A stretch of 34,635 bases of DNA from Ophioceras dolichostomum (GCA_003049485.1 PYST01000382.1:1-34635); one strand, 5' to 3'. Shown: positions 9,372 to 22,512, counted from the first letter of the stretch. Program-made: numbers and translations. The notes: generated by a model not told the origin, from the letters alone.

Positions 9372-10780
9372 ATGCCCGAGTCGGTCCCCGAGTCGGTCGG
9401 AGTCGCCGCGGCTGAACCTACCGACGTCGCCATGCCCGAGTCGAGTGGAGTCGCCACAGAGAGGGCGGTAAAAGCTGTGGACGACCCGCCCGCAGCCGGC
9501 GCGGATCAAGTCGCCGCCCCGGCCGAGAAGGCCAAGTCGACCACCCTCTCCCTACCCGGCCATCCCTCTGTGACTTATTCCGGCGCCCTCGATACCGACA
9601 AGAACCTTACAAGCGAGGCGGCATTTTACCGGGCGGCCACGCAACTGTGTCAAACGCTCTGGGCACAGCGGTCAGCGATGAGGGGCGTCATCTAACATCA
9701 CCTGGGCCTGCAGGATCGGGACGACGTGATCTGCGACATCGGCCAGCTGCAGCGCTGCAAGCGTGGCGGCTTCAACGTCTGCATCCCCGTCAGGGTACTT
9801 TCGCCTACCCGGAGGTACCGGCTCATGCTGCGCTGCGCCATGCCGCACAAACTGGCCGAGCTGAAGTACCCCGGCACCGTGGACGAAAAAATAGCCTGCG
9901 AGGCGGCCGCGTATGTGTGGATGCAGGAGAGGTGCCCGGACATCCCTATCCCGCAGCTGTACGGCTTCGGCTTTTCGGACCACCGTCGCGTAAGTTAGTT
10001 ACCTCGCCCATCCCTTCCGCCCCGCGTTGGTCTTGGATTCATGGATGGATGATGGATGGCCGTAACCGGACCGGATCCGATCCGATCCCCCCCCCTTCTC
10101 ACTCCAAACGGCAAGAACTTTCGCGCACTAACGCCCCGTATCCGACATGCAGTTTACCCACGAGGACCACCGTCCCTGGTACGTCCGTACCGCGCATCGA
10201 CTGCGACGTCTGCTCCACGGCTTCCTTGGATCGCTACGCGGATTCTTCTTTGCACGCCCGGTCGGCCCCGACGCCCCGATCCTCATGTCGCGCTACACCC
10301 ACCACCCCGACGCCACTGCCGCCCATCAGCTCCCGTCAGCCTACATGCTGCTCGAAGATGTCACCGGGACGGACAGTCAGATGCTCGCCAAAACGTGAAC
10401 CGAGCAGCGCAAGGATCCGGTTCGGCAGCGAAACCTGTTTCGCAGGCTGGCGCGCGTCATTCTCTCACTGGCCCGCGTGCCGCGGCGCGCATCGATGCGT
10501 TGCGCTTCTGCGACGACGCCACCATCGCCCTGACCAACCGGCCGCTCGACTGCATCACGATGCTTTTCGAAAACGATGATACGCCACGCGTCGTGCCCGC
10601 CGGCCGGACCTATTCCGCGGTCGATACCTATGTGGTCGACCTGCACCGCCTCCACGATCAACGCTTTCTTAGCCACCCCAACGTCGTATACGACGAACGC
10701 GACTGTCACGGCCAAATGCCCACCTGGGTGCTGGCCCGCTCCATCACGCACCGCTACATCCGGCAGGAACAGCGGAAGTC
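9372..10780 (+). pseudogene. Aminoglycoside-phosphotransferase-like (APH/kinase-fold) gene, C-terminally truncated and broken
   Basis: From an ATG at 9372 the reading runs to QRSAMRGVI, hits TAA at 9693-9695, and continues in frame with HHLGLQDRDD and KRGGFNVCIPV. PQLYGFGFSDHRR ends exon 1 at 9989. A GTAAGT...CAG intron (9990-10152) leads to FTHEDHRPWYVR. Exon 2 continues through PSAYMLLEDVTG to TGA at 10396-10398, where the fungal family usually has Trp, then TEQRKDPVRQRNLFRRLARVILSLARVP. A -1 type shift near 10485 leads to RIDALRFCDDATIALTNRPL and YVVDLHRLHDQRFL in another frame. This is the fungal APH-like family, which carries a kinase-type fold and usually has an unknown substrate. The catalytic part (usually after GPF.LQLTD, with the DxHxxN-like loop) is missing, replaced by saccharopine-reductase sequence. 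Clearly nonfunctional as a kinase. Confidence 0.8.
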
Positions 10781-12018
10781 CCCTTCATCTACCACGCCGA
10801 CGTCGTCCGGTCCGCCATCAAAGGCAAGACACATGTCGTGACCACGAGCTATGTATCCCCCGCTTTGCGCGAGCTCGACGCCGCGGCGAAGGCGGCTGGC
10901 ATCACCGTCCTGAACGAGGTCGGTGTTGACCCTGGCGTCGATCACCTCTACGAGGCCTTCCCGCGCCCGAGGCCTCGCACAACCCTCTCCGGTTCAAGGT
11001 ATTTAATTTCTACGCCCCTGGAATAATCCCCAAGGTCGGTGTCGATCCGGGCTGACCAGTGCCCCCCCATCGCCGCACTCTAGTTCTCATAGTCCCCTCG
11101 AGGTGCCCTCCTTTCGCAGTTCAACTCTGCCACGTTCCTCAAGGATGGAAAAGTCATCAAGATCCCCAACACTGAGCTCATGGCCAAGGCGGAGCCGTAT
11201 CACGTCTTGGACGGCTACTCGTTCCTCGCGTATCCAAACAGGGACTCGGTGCCTTTCCGTACGGCCTACAACATTCCTGAAGCGCACACCGTCATCCGCG
11301 GCTCGCTCCGGTACGAGGGGAATCCTGCCCTGATCAAAGCCCTCATCGACCTCGGCTGGCTCGACTCGGGGCCCAAGTTGTGGCTGCAGGATGAAGGAGG
11401 TCCCTCCTGGGCCCAGATCCAGCAGCGTGCTACCGGGGCGGCGTCAGTCAAGGAAGCGGCCCTTGTCGCCCGGGTCGATACGCTCTGCAAGTTTTCCTCC
11501 GAAAAGGAGCGGGAGATGATTGTTGCTGGCCTCCGCTGGATGGGCCTCTTCTCCGAAGCTCCGGCCGGTCACCTGCGTGGAAACCTTCTAGACACGCTCT
11601 CTGCTCGTCTCGACGAGCTCTGCCGCTTTCAGCCGGGCGAGAGAGACCTGGTGATGCTGCAGCACAAATTCGTTGTCCAGTGGCAGGACGGCTTCAAGGT
11701 AAAATTAATTCAACGCACCCTGCTCTTTCCATATCAGTATTGAAGGATGATGAACGCTGACCGAGGCACGCACACACACACACACACACACAGAACACCA
11801 TCACCTCCACCCTCGAGCTATTTGGTGAGCCCGGAGGCTACTCCGGCATGGCCAAGTCGGTGGGCATCACGTGCGGCATCGCCACGCAAATGCTCCTCGA
11901 CGGCTTCAAGCCGCTTGCCGTGCCCGGCGTTCTCGCGCCCTACTCGCCCGAGATCTGTGACCCTCTGCGCATCAAGGTCGAGGCCGAGGGCATCAAGCTT
12001 GTGGAGAAAGTGTATTGA
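10778..12018 (+). pseudogene. Saccharopine dehydrogenase (NADP+, L-glutamate-forming) homologue, 5'-truncated and broken
   Basis: The reading VPFIYHADVVRSAIKGKTHVV, TSYVSPALRELDAA and NEVGVDPGVDHLY matches the yeast Lys9-type enzyme of the alpha-aminoadipate lysine pathway, starting about residue 70-80. The N-terminal Rossmann nucleotide-binding part is absent. After DHLYE (near 10954) about 23 residues are deleted and frame shifts to GLPAPEASHNPLRFK. An intron (10999-11083) is followed by FS-TAG-SPRGALLSQFN, where TAG at 11090-11092 replaces the family Trp (TGG). The rest is well kept: ELMAKAEPYHVLDGYSFLAYPNRDS, IPEAHTVIRGSLRY, RLDELCRFQPGERDLVML, VVQWQDGFK. A second intron (11699-11793) precedes GGYSGMAKSVGI and APYSPEICDP, ending at TGA 12016-12018. 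Both introns are phase 0. A functional copy presumably exists elsewhere in the genome. Confidence 0.88.
11770..11793 (+). repeat. (CA)n microsatellite abutting a splice acceptor
   Basis: About eleven CA dinucleotides form the last bases of the second intron of the saccharopine-reductase remnant, running directly into the acceptor CAG at 11791-11793. The usual pyrimidine-rich acceptor tract is replaced by CA repeats. Confidence 0.85.
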
Positions 12019-14182
12019 GGGGGCTTCATCGCCGCCTCAGATATACCGGCGCAGCCGCTTCGCCAAGAACGAGGTGGCGGCTTGAGGGTAACAGATGATG
12101 ACAGAGAGTGTCATGGTCAAAAGCGATGGTTTTCCACGAAGGACTCCTGGCAGTGCAGGAGACAACGAAGGTAATTTTTGTCCTGGGCTCGTGCATAAGC
12201 CAACAAAGCAGGCAGGGCCGTAGCCCCTCTGCACCAATACCGGACGGTGCTCTCCCTCCCTTCCCTTCCAGCTGACAGGACTTTTTACAAAGATGGCGGA
12301 GGGCCACGTACCTCTCTCCCACGTGGCTGATAAATGTACTACTGCAGGTAGATGTGTCGAAATCCACTTTGACTATGACTCGGAGAGGAGATTGATGGCT
12401 CCGTCTCTGTCTGCACAGTGGAAGCTGGATGGGGGGTTTCTGGGGAGCTCATCTGCATCAACATGTGTTGGGCAGGGGCAGCTCAAATCGACACTGATTA
12501 TCCACGAAATAAAGCGGGTGGTGGCCCTTTATGTACCCAGTCTTTGTCGTTTGAACTTGTCAATCATGCAGAAAAGCATCAAGTCAACCCAATTTTTTTA
12601 AACTCCTATTCCTACGATGCGGATCGCTTCGAACAGAGCTTGATATTTGTAGCATAGGTACCGGAGTTGCTGTCTGTCGAATTTAGGGATCTGGCAACTC
12701 GCCACCACTCCCGAGCGGCTTCTCCACTCACCGTCTCCTGCAACCACTGTTTTACGGGACGGGGCCCAGCCCAGGAGTTGTGTCCAGCGAGGGCTCCAGC
12801 GGCCTCCTGGTTCTCTGCTGAGGTCTCGCAGCACCTCTCGCGACCGCACCCAACCTTCCCGCCAGTGGCCGCTAGGCTTTGCTGGAAATCGTTACGGCGA
12901 TTGCCCTCAATTGGGGTCAGCCACACCGACAAAACGCCGTTTTTTCCAGGCCACGATCCACCACCGTCAAAACGAATTGGCGCCAGAGCACCGACAGCAT
13001 TCCACGTTCCACTTCGACTCTGTTTCTCATGCTCCACATCGATAGCAAACCCAATCCTCTTCCATCGCACATGTGTTCCCGCACAGTGTTCGAAGTGGAT
13101 AGGGGTGTGAGAGGAGGGGGGAGGGAGAGAGAGCATTTGTCACTTGTCCCACAAGGATAAAACTCAGAAAAGCCCTGTCGCTCTCATGAGCCATTGCACT
13201 CCTGGGCACGACGTTCATCTCCAGACTTTCATCTCCAGACTTCATCGCTAAGAAAGGCTATTATGAATTCGTCTCACCATTAAGGAACGAAAAATAACAC
13301 CGAGACGACGTGGCGAGTTTTCCTGCAAGGCCTTTTCTCGCCATCACACACAGACTAATCCTGATACAGCCTTTTTTTTTTATTTCCTTCCTAGTGCCAG
13401 AGGGGGTTGGCGGGGAGGGAGCTTGAGGAGGGGCCTTGCCAATGGCACATCGCGGGTACACCTTCCCAGGTGCAGACGCCATCCATGGATTCGGTACGCA
13501 AGCGAGGCAAGAAGAGGGGTAGGGAAAGTGCGTGAGAAAATGATGAGATGATGATTGCTGTTTTGGGTTTCGTTCCTCGTCTCCTAACGGGACATCGTCT
13601 TGCTCTGATGCCTAGCTCCCCCCCTCCCCCTCCCACACACACCCACTCCATTGGGCCTCGGCCGAGCAAGAGCCTCCTATCCTGTACACAGTACACGAGT
13701 CTGATTATTCGTTCAACATCGCAAGGAGTGGGCGTTAGCAGGATTTGTCAGAAAGGGAGGAGGAGGCCGATGGCTGGCTAGCGGGAACTCGGTACGGTTG
13801 TCACATAAAGCTTCGCGAATGGAGCACGTAGAGATGTCTCGGCTGCTTTTCGTCTCAAGCCTGCGTGGGGGAAACTTGCGCACCTACTGACGAGGGGCGA
13901 CGACGACGACGGACGAGGCGGCGGGCGATCTGGTTTGGTCAAGCGTCTCCGTATCGTCGCGCAGCTGCGATGTGTTCATCTCCCGTCCGTCCGATGATGT
14001 CGCCAGCCAGCCTCCCCGTTAATTCATCATCTCCTCGTGCCCCAAGCTCAACGCGGGGGTGCGGTGCGACGGTGTTTTCGCGCCTTCCCTTCCTTCCTTC
14101 CTTCCTTTCCGCGTTTTGAAAATCGAATCATCATCGGATGGAGGGAAGGGAAGAAGGTTCCCCCTACCTCCGTGCCTTGCGG

Positions 14183-14200
14183 CTCTCTCTCTCTCTCTCT
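14183..14200 (+). repeat. (CT)9 microsatellite
   Basis: An uninterrupted CT dinucleotide run. A short TTCC-type tetranucleotide run sits about 95 bp before it. Confidence 0.9.
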
Positions 14201-14268
14201 GGCTCTGCCTTTGCCTGCCGGAAACCTCCCTCCCATCCCCCTCACACAGGGCCTCCGCAGTTGCCCTG

Positions 14269-14272
<4 letters not shown>

Positions 14273-14299
<27 letters not shown>
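14273..14299 (+). repeat. (GCCA)n microsatellite, about 6.75 copies
   Basis: A perfect tetranucleotide run. The same unit recurs independently at 16938-16960. Confidence 0.95.
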
Positions 14300-14300
<1 letters not shown>

Positions 14301-16937
14301 TATCTCAGCCGGGTAGAAGCCCCGGCAAACGTAAAACGTACGATTTCGAAGGCACTCGGACGGGGCGCCCAACTACCGCCGGGAGTTTCCTGCTTCCTTC
14401 TTCTCGTTGCTCCGCCGGGCTGCGTCTCGACATGAATACACAATACAACATCGAATCTCTCAAGAGCAAGGTAGGTCGGCAATCTAGTATAACTCTCAAG
14501 GGTTGGTTAGTTTCTAGATGATAATAAAAACCCGCCCGTCGTGCTTTGCTCGCTAGGTAGGTACCTTGTCTCGTCCCTCATCTACCATCTATCTCCTGTG
14601 CCTCGTTCTCGATTCTCTCCATATCTCTCTCCACAATCGCCAAGGCTACCGGAGGCGGGGAGGGGAAAATGCCCCTCAGCAGAGAGCGACTCTATTTGCG
14701 ATTCTTCACCCTCATCTTGTGACGTTTCTTAGTGTTTTACCACTTCGTATTCGTGTTCACTGTTGCGCTGGGTTTCTGTCGGTTTTACTTCTTGATATCT
14801 CCATGAGTTGATGAGGATGACGGGAGTTGTGCGCAATTCACATGCAGGAACCCCGGGCAATGTCCTTATCTGTAACTTACAGCACCAGTTGGGAAACGCA
14901 GTCATATCACGTCCTTGCTATTGCATGTTGCTTTCCAAGTTCCCACCACCTTCCCCTATCCCATCCGAATGCTCTCTGACTCCGGGATTCAGGGGCAAAC
15001 TTGCAGGATGGAGTAGTATTTTTGGGCCGTTGAAATTTCTATGTAGGTACCGATCTTATTTTTCCTCGACAGGGTCAAGTGGCAACGGTTCTAGTGCCTC
15101 TCTGGTGGTGGTGGTGCATCCACTCCTGCAATGCAATTTCATCACTCCATCACATCAAGGTTCGGGATGGCCAATAAGATGGGCACAGGTCGACGTCGAG
15201 ACCGACCTAGCTACCTAGGTAGTCTGCCACCTCACCTCCAAGAAATATCTCACCAGGATGTGGAGAGCATTCTCCTCCTCTAGGCCAAAGGGCCGTTGTA
15301 GTGCATAATTTCTCTCACCCGGCGTGGGGGGTGGTAGGTGAGGAGGAATTGCACAGAGTAGACGCACATCGCAAAGAACTCCCAAAGTGGCAGGAAGCCC
15401 CGGCTCCGGCAGTGGATTTGATTCAGAGATCGTCAGCAACAGTAACAAGAATCTCTCAAGCTCGTCGCGGTCCATTTCCCCGACCGGCATTTGCTTTTCA
15501 TTTTGGCCGGTCGGCCGCTTCGGTGGCGGCTTTGTGCGCCTGCAGGTTGACGATCTCTCTTGCCCTGGATACGAAACGCGGCGGGATACTGAAGTAGGTA
15601 GGCTAGCTACAACTGCTAAACGCCCCTCGAGTGGAAGGAACAGCGAGAGAAACCAACCGCGGGTGTGATGTATGCACAGGTGGTCAGCCATTGTCAAACG
15701 CGGAGTTCTTTCCGTCTGCAGAATGGAATGCAGAATGGAGAATGCAGCCTTATCACCAGCGACTAACGTTCCTCCTCGCCCCGCCCGCTGGGAGACAGGA
15801 CACGGCTCGGGGGAGCAGGGTGATCCGGCTTACCCGGATTCTCTGGGGGATGATCAATGGCGTTGTGGTTATCACTGTGCACAGCAGACATCAGGGGCTC
15901 TACGGTGTCATCTTGCATGGATGGTGGCAGGAGAGGGTAGGCAAGAAGAGGGCGAGGATAGTATGTCCACGTACCACGTATAGCAAGCTTCAGCTGCTCC
16001 GCGCCATTTCAGTGATCGAAAGACGACATACCGGTTCCGCCACTGCTTCTCTGTTGACAGAGTATCACACGGGGTTGAAGAACGTCTAGTCCGTCCGGCT
16101 CGGCCGGTGCTTCCATCACCAGCACCAACGTATAGCAATCATATACCAACCTAGGTAGCATCGCGACGCAAAGCGGGCTGTCCTGTCTGTGACGGTGCAA
16201 CGTGGAAAAGGAAACAACTCTCCTTTGACGAACGTTGGCAGCACAGGCATCATTGTCCGCGCTGCCCTGCCCCACTTTTGACGACGACGCATTATCATAT
16301 CCAGATGCAGCTGGCTCTGCTGCTCTCCGTTCTACGACTAACTGCTGACACCGAGTTGACTCACTGGTGAGGAAGTACAGACGAGGCGTTTTCGTGGACA
16401 GGTGGCTGTTAGGATTTGGGAATTGACTGAATTGTGAATCACATTACAACGACGGGCATGTCGTCACAGTGAGCACGACCGAACGTGGACGTGATACAAC
16501 ACGCCGTGACCGATAGGAACCAACCCCCTTGCCTTGTTGGGCCGCCCGTGTTTGCCTTTCTTGTCCCTTTTGTGAGGCGTTCTGTCGTGACAGACGGCTG
16601 GCCGACTGGGGTCTGGACCGTTTGTATGTAACAGGACTCCGAAGGACCCCCCTTTGTCTTCCCGTCCCGTGTCCCGTCGTGGGGAAGATTATGTGATTAT
16701 TGCGCAAATCATCGCGGGGGGGCCGGCCACCAACAAGAGCGGCGGGCACTGATGATGGTGGCGTCCCACGCGCCACCACCACCAATAATGATGGACGGCG
16801 TGCGCGGGACACATGCAGTCTCACAACCAGCTCGCAGCGTGGGAGAGAATTGCTCGAGACTGATTGCTGTTTCCAAATCGCATCTTTCATCGCTGCGCAA
16901 CAGCAGCGTCGATCATCCGTCGTGTCAAAGTCTTCTT

Positions 16938-16960
16938 GCCAGCCAGCCAGCCAGCCAGCC
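16938..16960 (+). repeat. (GCCA)n microsatellite, about 5.75 copies
   Basis: A perfect tetranucleotide run, the same motif as at 14273. Confidence 0.95.
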
Positions 16961-19501
16961 CTGGCACCTACATGTCGTGTCGTGTCGTTGTCGGCCATCA
17001 CACTGCAGCTTACCTTCCTGTGTGAGCGAGACCTGCTTGCTTGCTTCAGAGTCACTTAGACGCTGTGTTATGTCGCCAGTCGGTCGGTCGTCGTCGCAGC
17101 TGTAACCCTTCCGTCCTGTCGAGAAAAGGGGGGCAAAAAGCCAACACCTATCTCCAGCCACACAGCTCTCAGCCCGTCATATCAATCGGCAGTCGAAGAA
17201 AAAGGGCTCATATCAACGGAACACCGGCGCAGTATGGTACCAGATGAGAAAGGGCTCACCGACTATTGCTCCAGAGAGATGCCACTTTGCTGTGTGTTTG
17301 TAAGGTATGAATGGTCCAGACACGGGAAAAGTGCGCCGGGGACCGTAAACAAGAGGTACTGAGTATCACCACCACTCATCATCCTCATCTCTTCTTTGTG
17401 GAATTTCTGTGCCCCATCTCTCAACGCGGTATCACTGACCCGGCGGTGCCGCCGCCGTCTCCATTCCGGCAGCTGGCCCTGTGCATGCATCCTACCTGCG
17501 TATCTGCCGGGACCCTTTCCCCTAGGCTTGCTCTGCTTACCATACATACAGACATACAGGCACACACCACATGGAGAGAGCAAGAGCAAGAAGCAAGCGT
17601 TCCTTTGGGGAAGGTAATTTGTCCTCAATGACTGCATCCTGCAGGCTGTATAGTAGGTAGGTAGGTAGTAGATAGGGACTGCAGTAACGAGCAAACATAT
17701 GTGTGAAGAGTAAGCTCAGGGATGGACTCACCGCCCATTCCGACCAACCGAGCACAATTCTCCTGTCCTATCCAGTCCAGTCCCGTCACGAATCTTACCT
17801 AGCCATCACCATATCGTAGGCGAGGAGCGAATATCACCACAAAGGGAGGGGTGTCAGTCACCGGGCAGGCAAAGTCAGTTGGTCAACTGGTTGGCTGGTT
17901 GGGTTTCACGTTGACCTTTTTGATGAAAGGCTGTCCGGTTTCATCAATTCTCAAAAAAAAAAACCAAAAAAAAAAACCTCGTTCTCTCCCCTCTCCCCTC
18001 ACCCCACTGTTCCCACCCCTGCAGGAAAGGAGAACGTGCATGAGAATGGACCAATCCGATCCGAGAAAAATTCCATGATAGCAAAATTCGGACCTGCATT
18101 GTTGCTTTTTGGGTCCCTGTTCCGTGGCCCCCCCTTCCCCTTTCTACACTAGAATTCTGTGCTGACTTCTGCTGAGTCGTTCGGCCTGCATGCGTTTGCC
18201 TTCCTTTCCCATCGATCATCATCAAAATTCTTCTTTCTTTTCTTGTTCTGCTCGAGTTCCGACTAAGCCGGGGAAACCTTAGGTCTCCAATCAAATCAGA
18301 TCGAGAGAAGTGGGAAATCGTCTTTGCCGATCGCTATGTACTTCCTTTCCGGAGGGGCGGGGTATCTGTATCCACTTTCCCCCCGTCGATATCGACAGTT
18401 CCAAGTGCCAACAAAGTGCTAATGACAAACGGGGAGCGAGCGAGCGAGCTAGGGCAGGGTCTCGTCGAAAGTGAAATCTGATGAGGGAGAGAAACATGAT
18501 CCGAACTTGCCGTGGAAGAAGGGCCAGGGCGAGCATGTCACCGGTTTGACAAAGCATATTGGCTTCTAAAGCGGAATACGGAATGAGTAAATCGCCTGAC
18601 GGACACGAGGTGATGGGGACGAATATATGCACCAGCGTTGCGTTCATGTTGCTTGATTGCTTGCTTGTTGGAAGCCATCTTTACCTGCCAATATTGCGAT
18701 ATGTACGGAATAGCGGTTGGTCACATCCAACACTGTGCAGGTGGGAGAGGTCGCAGAGAGTGGTGCGTGGTGCGTGGATTTGGCCGATGATAGCCAGCCG
18801 CCCATTCAAAAGAGAAAAAAAAAACGCCCATGATAATGGCTGCTGCAACACGAATCTACGCACCACCCGTTGCCGGCCGTGGTTTTCGTGCTTCTCATCA
18901 CCTCGATGGTGGTGGTAGTAGGGGGGTGATGGGTTTGTTGGGGGCCAGTCACGCACACACACACACCTCCATCCATCCAACGAACAAACGGGGAAAGCGA
19001 CAGAGCAAGAAAAAGGGGGCGGCAACCTTTTTTGTTGCCGTGTGTTCTTCATCACTTTTTCCCTGCCCGCCCACGAAAAGAGGGGGCAGCAGCTCAGCAG
19101 CAAGCCGAAAGAGAGAAAGAGAGAGAGAGGGGTATGTATAATGCGACAGGCAGAGTAATATCTCCGCCATCACGGGACAGCCAGAACTTCCCCAAGCAGA
19201 GCAGGGACAAGCAACGCTGCAGCACTGCTGCAGCAGTGCAGCAAGGACATGCCCATCAAAATGGAGCACCAATATCCCTCCAACTCCCAACACTTGGCCC
19301 TCTCTCGTTGTGCCTGACAGCTGGCTTTCCCGACGGCACAGCAACACAAGAAAAAACGCATGGGAGCGGAACAGAGTAGCATCCTGAAAAGACAGAAACC
19401 AAGACCGGATCAGGAAATATCGTGCGTTATGTTGTCATTTGAGTAGGGGATGCCAGCATTATGTGCAGGTCTTCCACGCGAGCGGCGGAGTTGTGCAGTG
19501 C

Positions 19502-19504
<3 letters not shown>

Positions 19505-19547
<43 letters not shown>
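19505..19547 (+). repeat. (TC)21 microsatellite
   Basis: A 43-bp uninterrupted TC run followed by a T run. It is the longest simple repeat in the window. Confidence 0.97.
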
Positions 19548-19553
<6 letters not shown>

Positions 19554-22185
19554 CCCTCGGCGCTGTTGATCGTTCTGAAAAAAAATCCGCCTGTCCGTGC
19601 CTGGAAGGTTGACCCTTCGACTCCGGACACCGAGATTAGTGGGCTATATATTTTTTTTTTAATTTTTTAATTTTTTTCTTTTTTTTCTTCCTCATCCTAA
19701 GTGCTCGTCACTGTAGCCCTAGTTCTCTGTCGATCCTTGGTTGGGGAAAGAGTTTAGCCCTCCCGAAGAGACAGACAGCTTGACGCCCACGACACCCATC
19801 GAACGATATGATGGCTGTGGCTTGAGCGATTTGAGGCAAAAAAAAAAACCAATATTGGTGGGACGTGGCGTCGGCGATCGTCCTCAGTCCTCACTATCTA
19901 TCGTTTCCGGACGTTGGCCTTCCCGATATATCGAACTGTTAGGTCCCGTTGAGTTTTCTTTTCCCCTCACGCACTCTTCCTCGAGCTTCAACCTCATTGG
20001 ACGACAAGGAAGAAAGACAAGCATCGTCCAGGGGATGGATTGTGCATTACCTGACCAGCGCCGCCCCCCGAGGAACACCCGAAGTCTCTGATTGAGTTCA
20101 GGAACGAGCAAGTGGCCAGGGGGGGCCAGCTCTGGAAGGGCGCTAGAAAATGAAATCACAAGCCTAGCCGTATCGAGCCTCGCTGTCGGTGGTGCGTGGG
20201 CGTGGGCGAGCAAGAGGACGCTCTGTCCCCGAAACTCCCCAGGAACTTCAACGAACAAAAGAAGCAAAAGCGAAGAGGAAGCTCGTTTTTTCTTTCAGGC
20301 TGCTATTTTTTTTGACGAAATTCTGCCGATGAGGGCAAGGCAGCCAACATAATTGGTTGCTTCGCGTGTCATCACCCAATTCATCATGGAGTGTGTCAGT
20401 GTCAGTGCCCCTCTCTACCTCCACAGGACAGCACGCATGGTGCGTGCTTGCTCGGTCGGTCCCGCAGCGGCTGCCAGTCGTCGTGGTCGCCGTGGTATCC
20501 GCTGCAACCGAACGATAAAAAACAATGTAAAACGGAGATGCTAGGTGTGTGTGTTGTTCTGGGGTGTTCTGCAATTTCTCATCTCAAAAACATTGCGGCG
20601 GCGAATGCCGTGTGTGCTGGAAAAGGTCCACGGATGATCCCTGCTTGTTTTTTCTCCCGCTGTTGTTGTCCTGCCGTGTTATGCGCGTTGGGGCTCGTGT
20701 CGATACCTAAAACGAGACATTCTCTTGCTCGCCTAACAGACGACTGCTTTGCTTCACCTACCTGGATTCCCCTTCCATAACGCGTGGCATATGTGTGTGC
20801 CACATTAGTGCTTGATGCACTCTTTCTCCCCCTTCAGATTCCTCTACGGAGAGTTGGCGGCGATGGCGTGGATGGAAGTTGGTAGTTTGCTGCATGTCGG
20901 CATAGGTCAGGTTTGGTTAGACGCACAGAATAGGGATGGACCGTTCATTGGATTCCCCGGGATGTCAGGAGGGATGTGATGGAGGGGCTGTCTGGGCCTG
21001 GGCCTGGGGTTGGGTCGGATTGGTCTCGGGGGCCGTTGAAGAAACTGCCATGACCTGCCTTGTCGACGAGAAGGGAGGAGAAAAAAGAGTCGGGGAAAAA
21101 CGTGGACGTGTGCGTTAGTGCTTGCTTGTCTTGTCTCCTGCATGAAGGGTGTGTGCAGCAAGCCACCTCACTGGCCGACTTGGTCCGCATGTCGTCGCTT
21201 GTGGGTTGCTTTTTCGGGTGTGATCCATGTGCGTTGGTTGGTCTTAGCAAACAGGGAAAGAGTGATAGCTGGGAGTGTGTGTGTTCCTATATTTCGTGAG
21301 GAGAGGAAGCGTGTCATGGATGAAACCATCAACCACCACTGTGGACGACCACTTTGGATGAATAGGGTGTGGAGGTGAGGTGATGATGAAAGGGGCATCA
21401 TCATGTTAGGAGAGCCGAGCGAGGCCAGGCCAGGCCAGACCCGGCCGTCTTGCCGAACCAGTACTGTTGCGGGAAAGTGGTGGGCGCGCGTGTGACCTCC
21501 AGACCCCTCCATCCCACAGCCATCCCTCTTCCTCGCGCAATATTGATGGCGATGACCAAAAACAGACGACGACGGGAGAGAGAGAGGGAAGGTACTGGCG
21601 GTCCTCCGTTTTGCACGCACGCGGCAATCTAATTCGGTTGCCCTGAAAAACCCCTCACTCCCTCCCCACGACACAACCCAATATAGAAGATGAGGTGTGG
21701 TGACCTCACTTCCCGCGGCGCCTTTTGGAGGGGCGAGCTCTCTGTCCGTCCGTCCGGGAAGGGATGGAAGTTTAGACGGAGCGGGACAGACATACCAACG
21801 TACAGACTGGACCTTCTATCCGTACCTCCCTCCCTCGCCCATTCAGGTCAAGTTCAGGAACGGACTGCCGCAGTCGTACATCATGCGCGCCGCCGAACCC
21901 GTCTGTGTGTATGTAGCTTCATGTGTGTACCGTCCAAGCTATCGAGTGCATGCGTGCTCACTGGATTGGGTCATCCTATCTTGTCTTCGTCCGTGTCCCT
22001 GTCCTCACATATTCACATGCCACCGGAGAAAGCGAGAATTGGTAATGGTCGCTTGCAGCATCGAACACGGGCCAGACAAGGCAAGCTCCCTTTGCCTCCG
22101 GCCCGTTTTGCATGCTGTGCCTGTCGTTGGCTTCTGTGGGAAGGCTTTTTGGCTTTTCTGGGCGAGCGGCATGCATGCTGAAGCT

Positions 22186-22219
22186 GCTGATTGCTGATGG
22201 CTGATTGCTGATTGCTGAG
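22186..22219 (+). repeat. 7-bp tandem repeat GCTGATT, about 5 copies
   Basis: Units at 22186, 22193 (GCTGATG), 22200, 22207 and a partial unit at 22214. Confidence 0.9.
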
Positions 22220-22492
22220 AGCACCCACTCGTACATACCACTGCCGTACTCCGTACCTGAATTATCCTCGAGCACGCAACGCGCATACCACAGACATGTT
22301 TTATGTTCGAGGATCGGCAATGCGAGTAACAAAAATGATCGGACGGGGGTGGGGGATGCGCGAACACCAGATGGCATCGAGCTGAGGGGAGACGGACGGG
22401 ATGCCTGTGCCCAACAAGCCTGTGGCGCGGATGTGATTTCGGGGTGACGGAGCATGCCGTGCCCAACCCTGCATTCCTTATCAAATTTCATG

Positions 22493-22512
22493 CTCTCTCT
22501 CTCTCTCTCTCT
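22493..22512 (+). repeat. (CT)10 microsatellite
   Basis: A 20-bp uninterrupted CT run. Confidence 0.95.

Noticed and set aside
10056..10841. 261-residue + strand ORF as a stand-alone gene
   Set aside because: Its first part covers an intron and out-of-frame kinase sequence. Only its middle part (10490-10770) is true APH-like text, so it belongs to the frameshifted pseudogene.
15215..15697. 160-residue minus-strand ORF with fairly normal composition
   Set aside because: No recognisable motif, no clear promoter or splice context, and overlapping ORFs on the other strand are equally open. Kept as a possibility only in the description of the gene-poor region.
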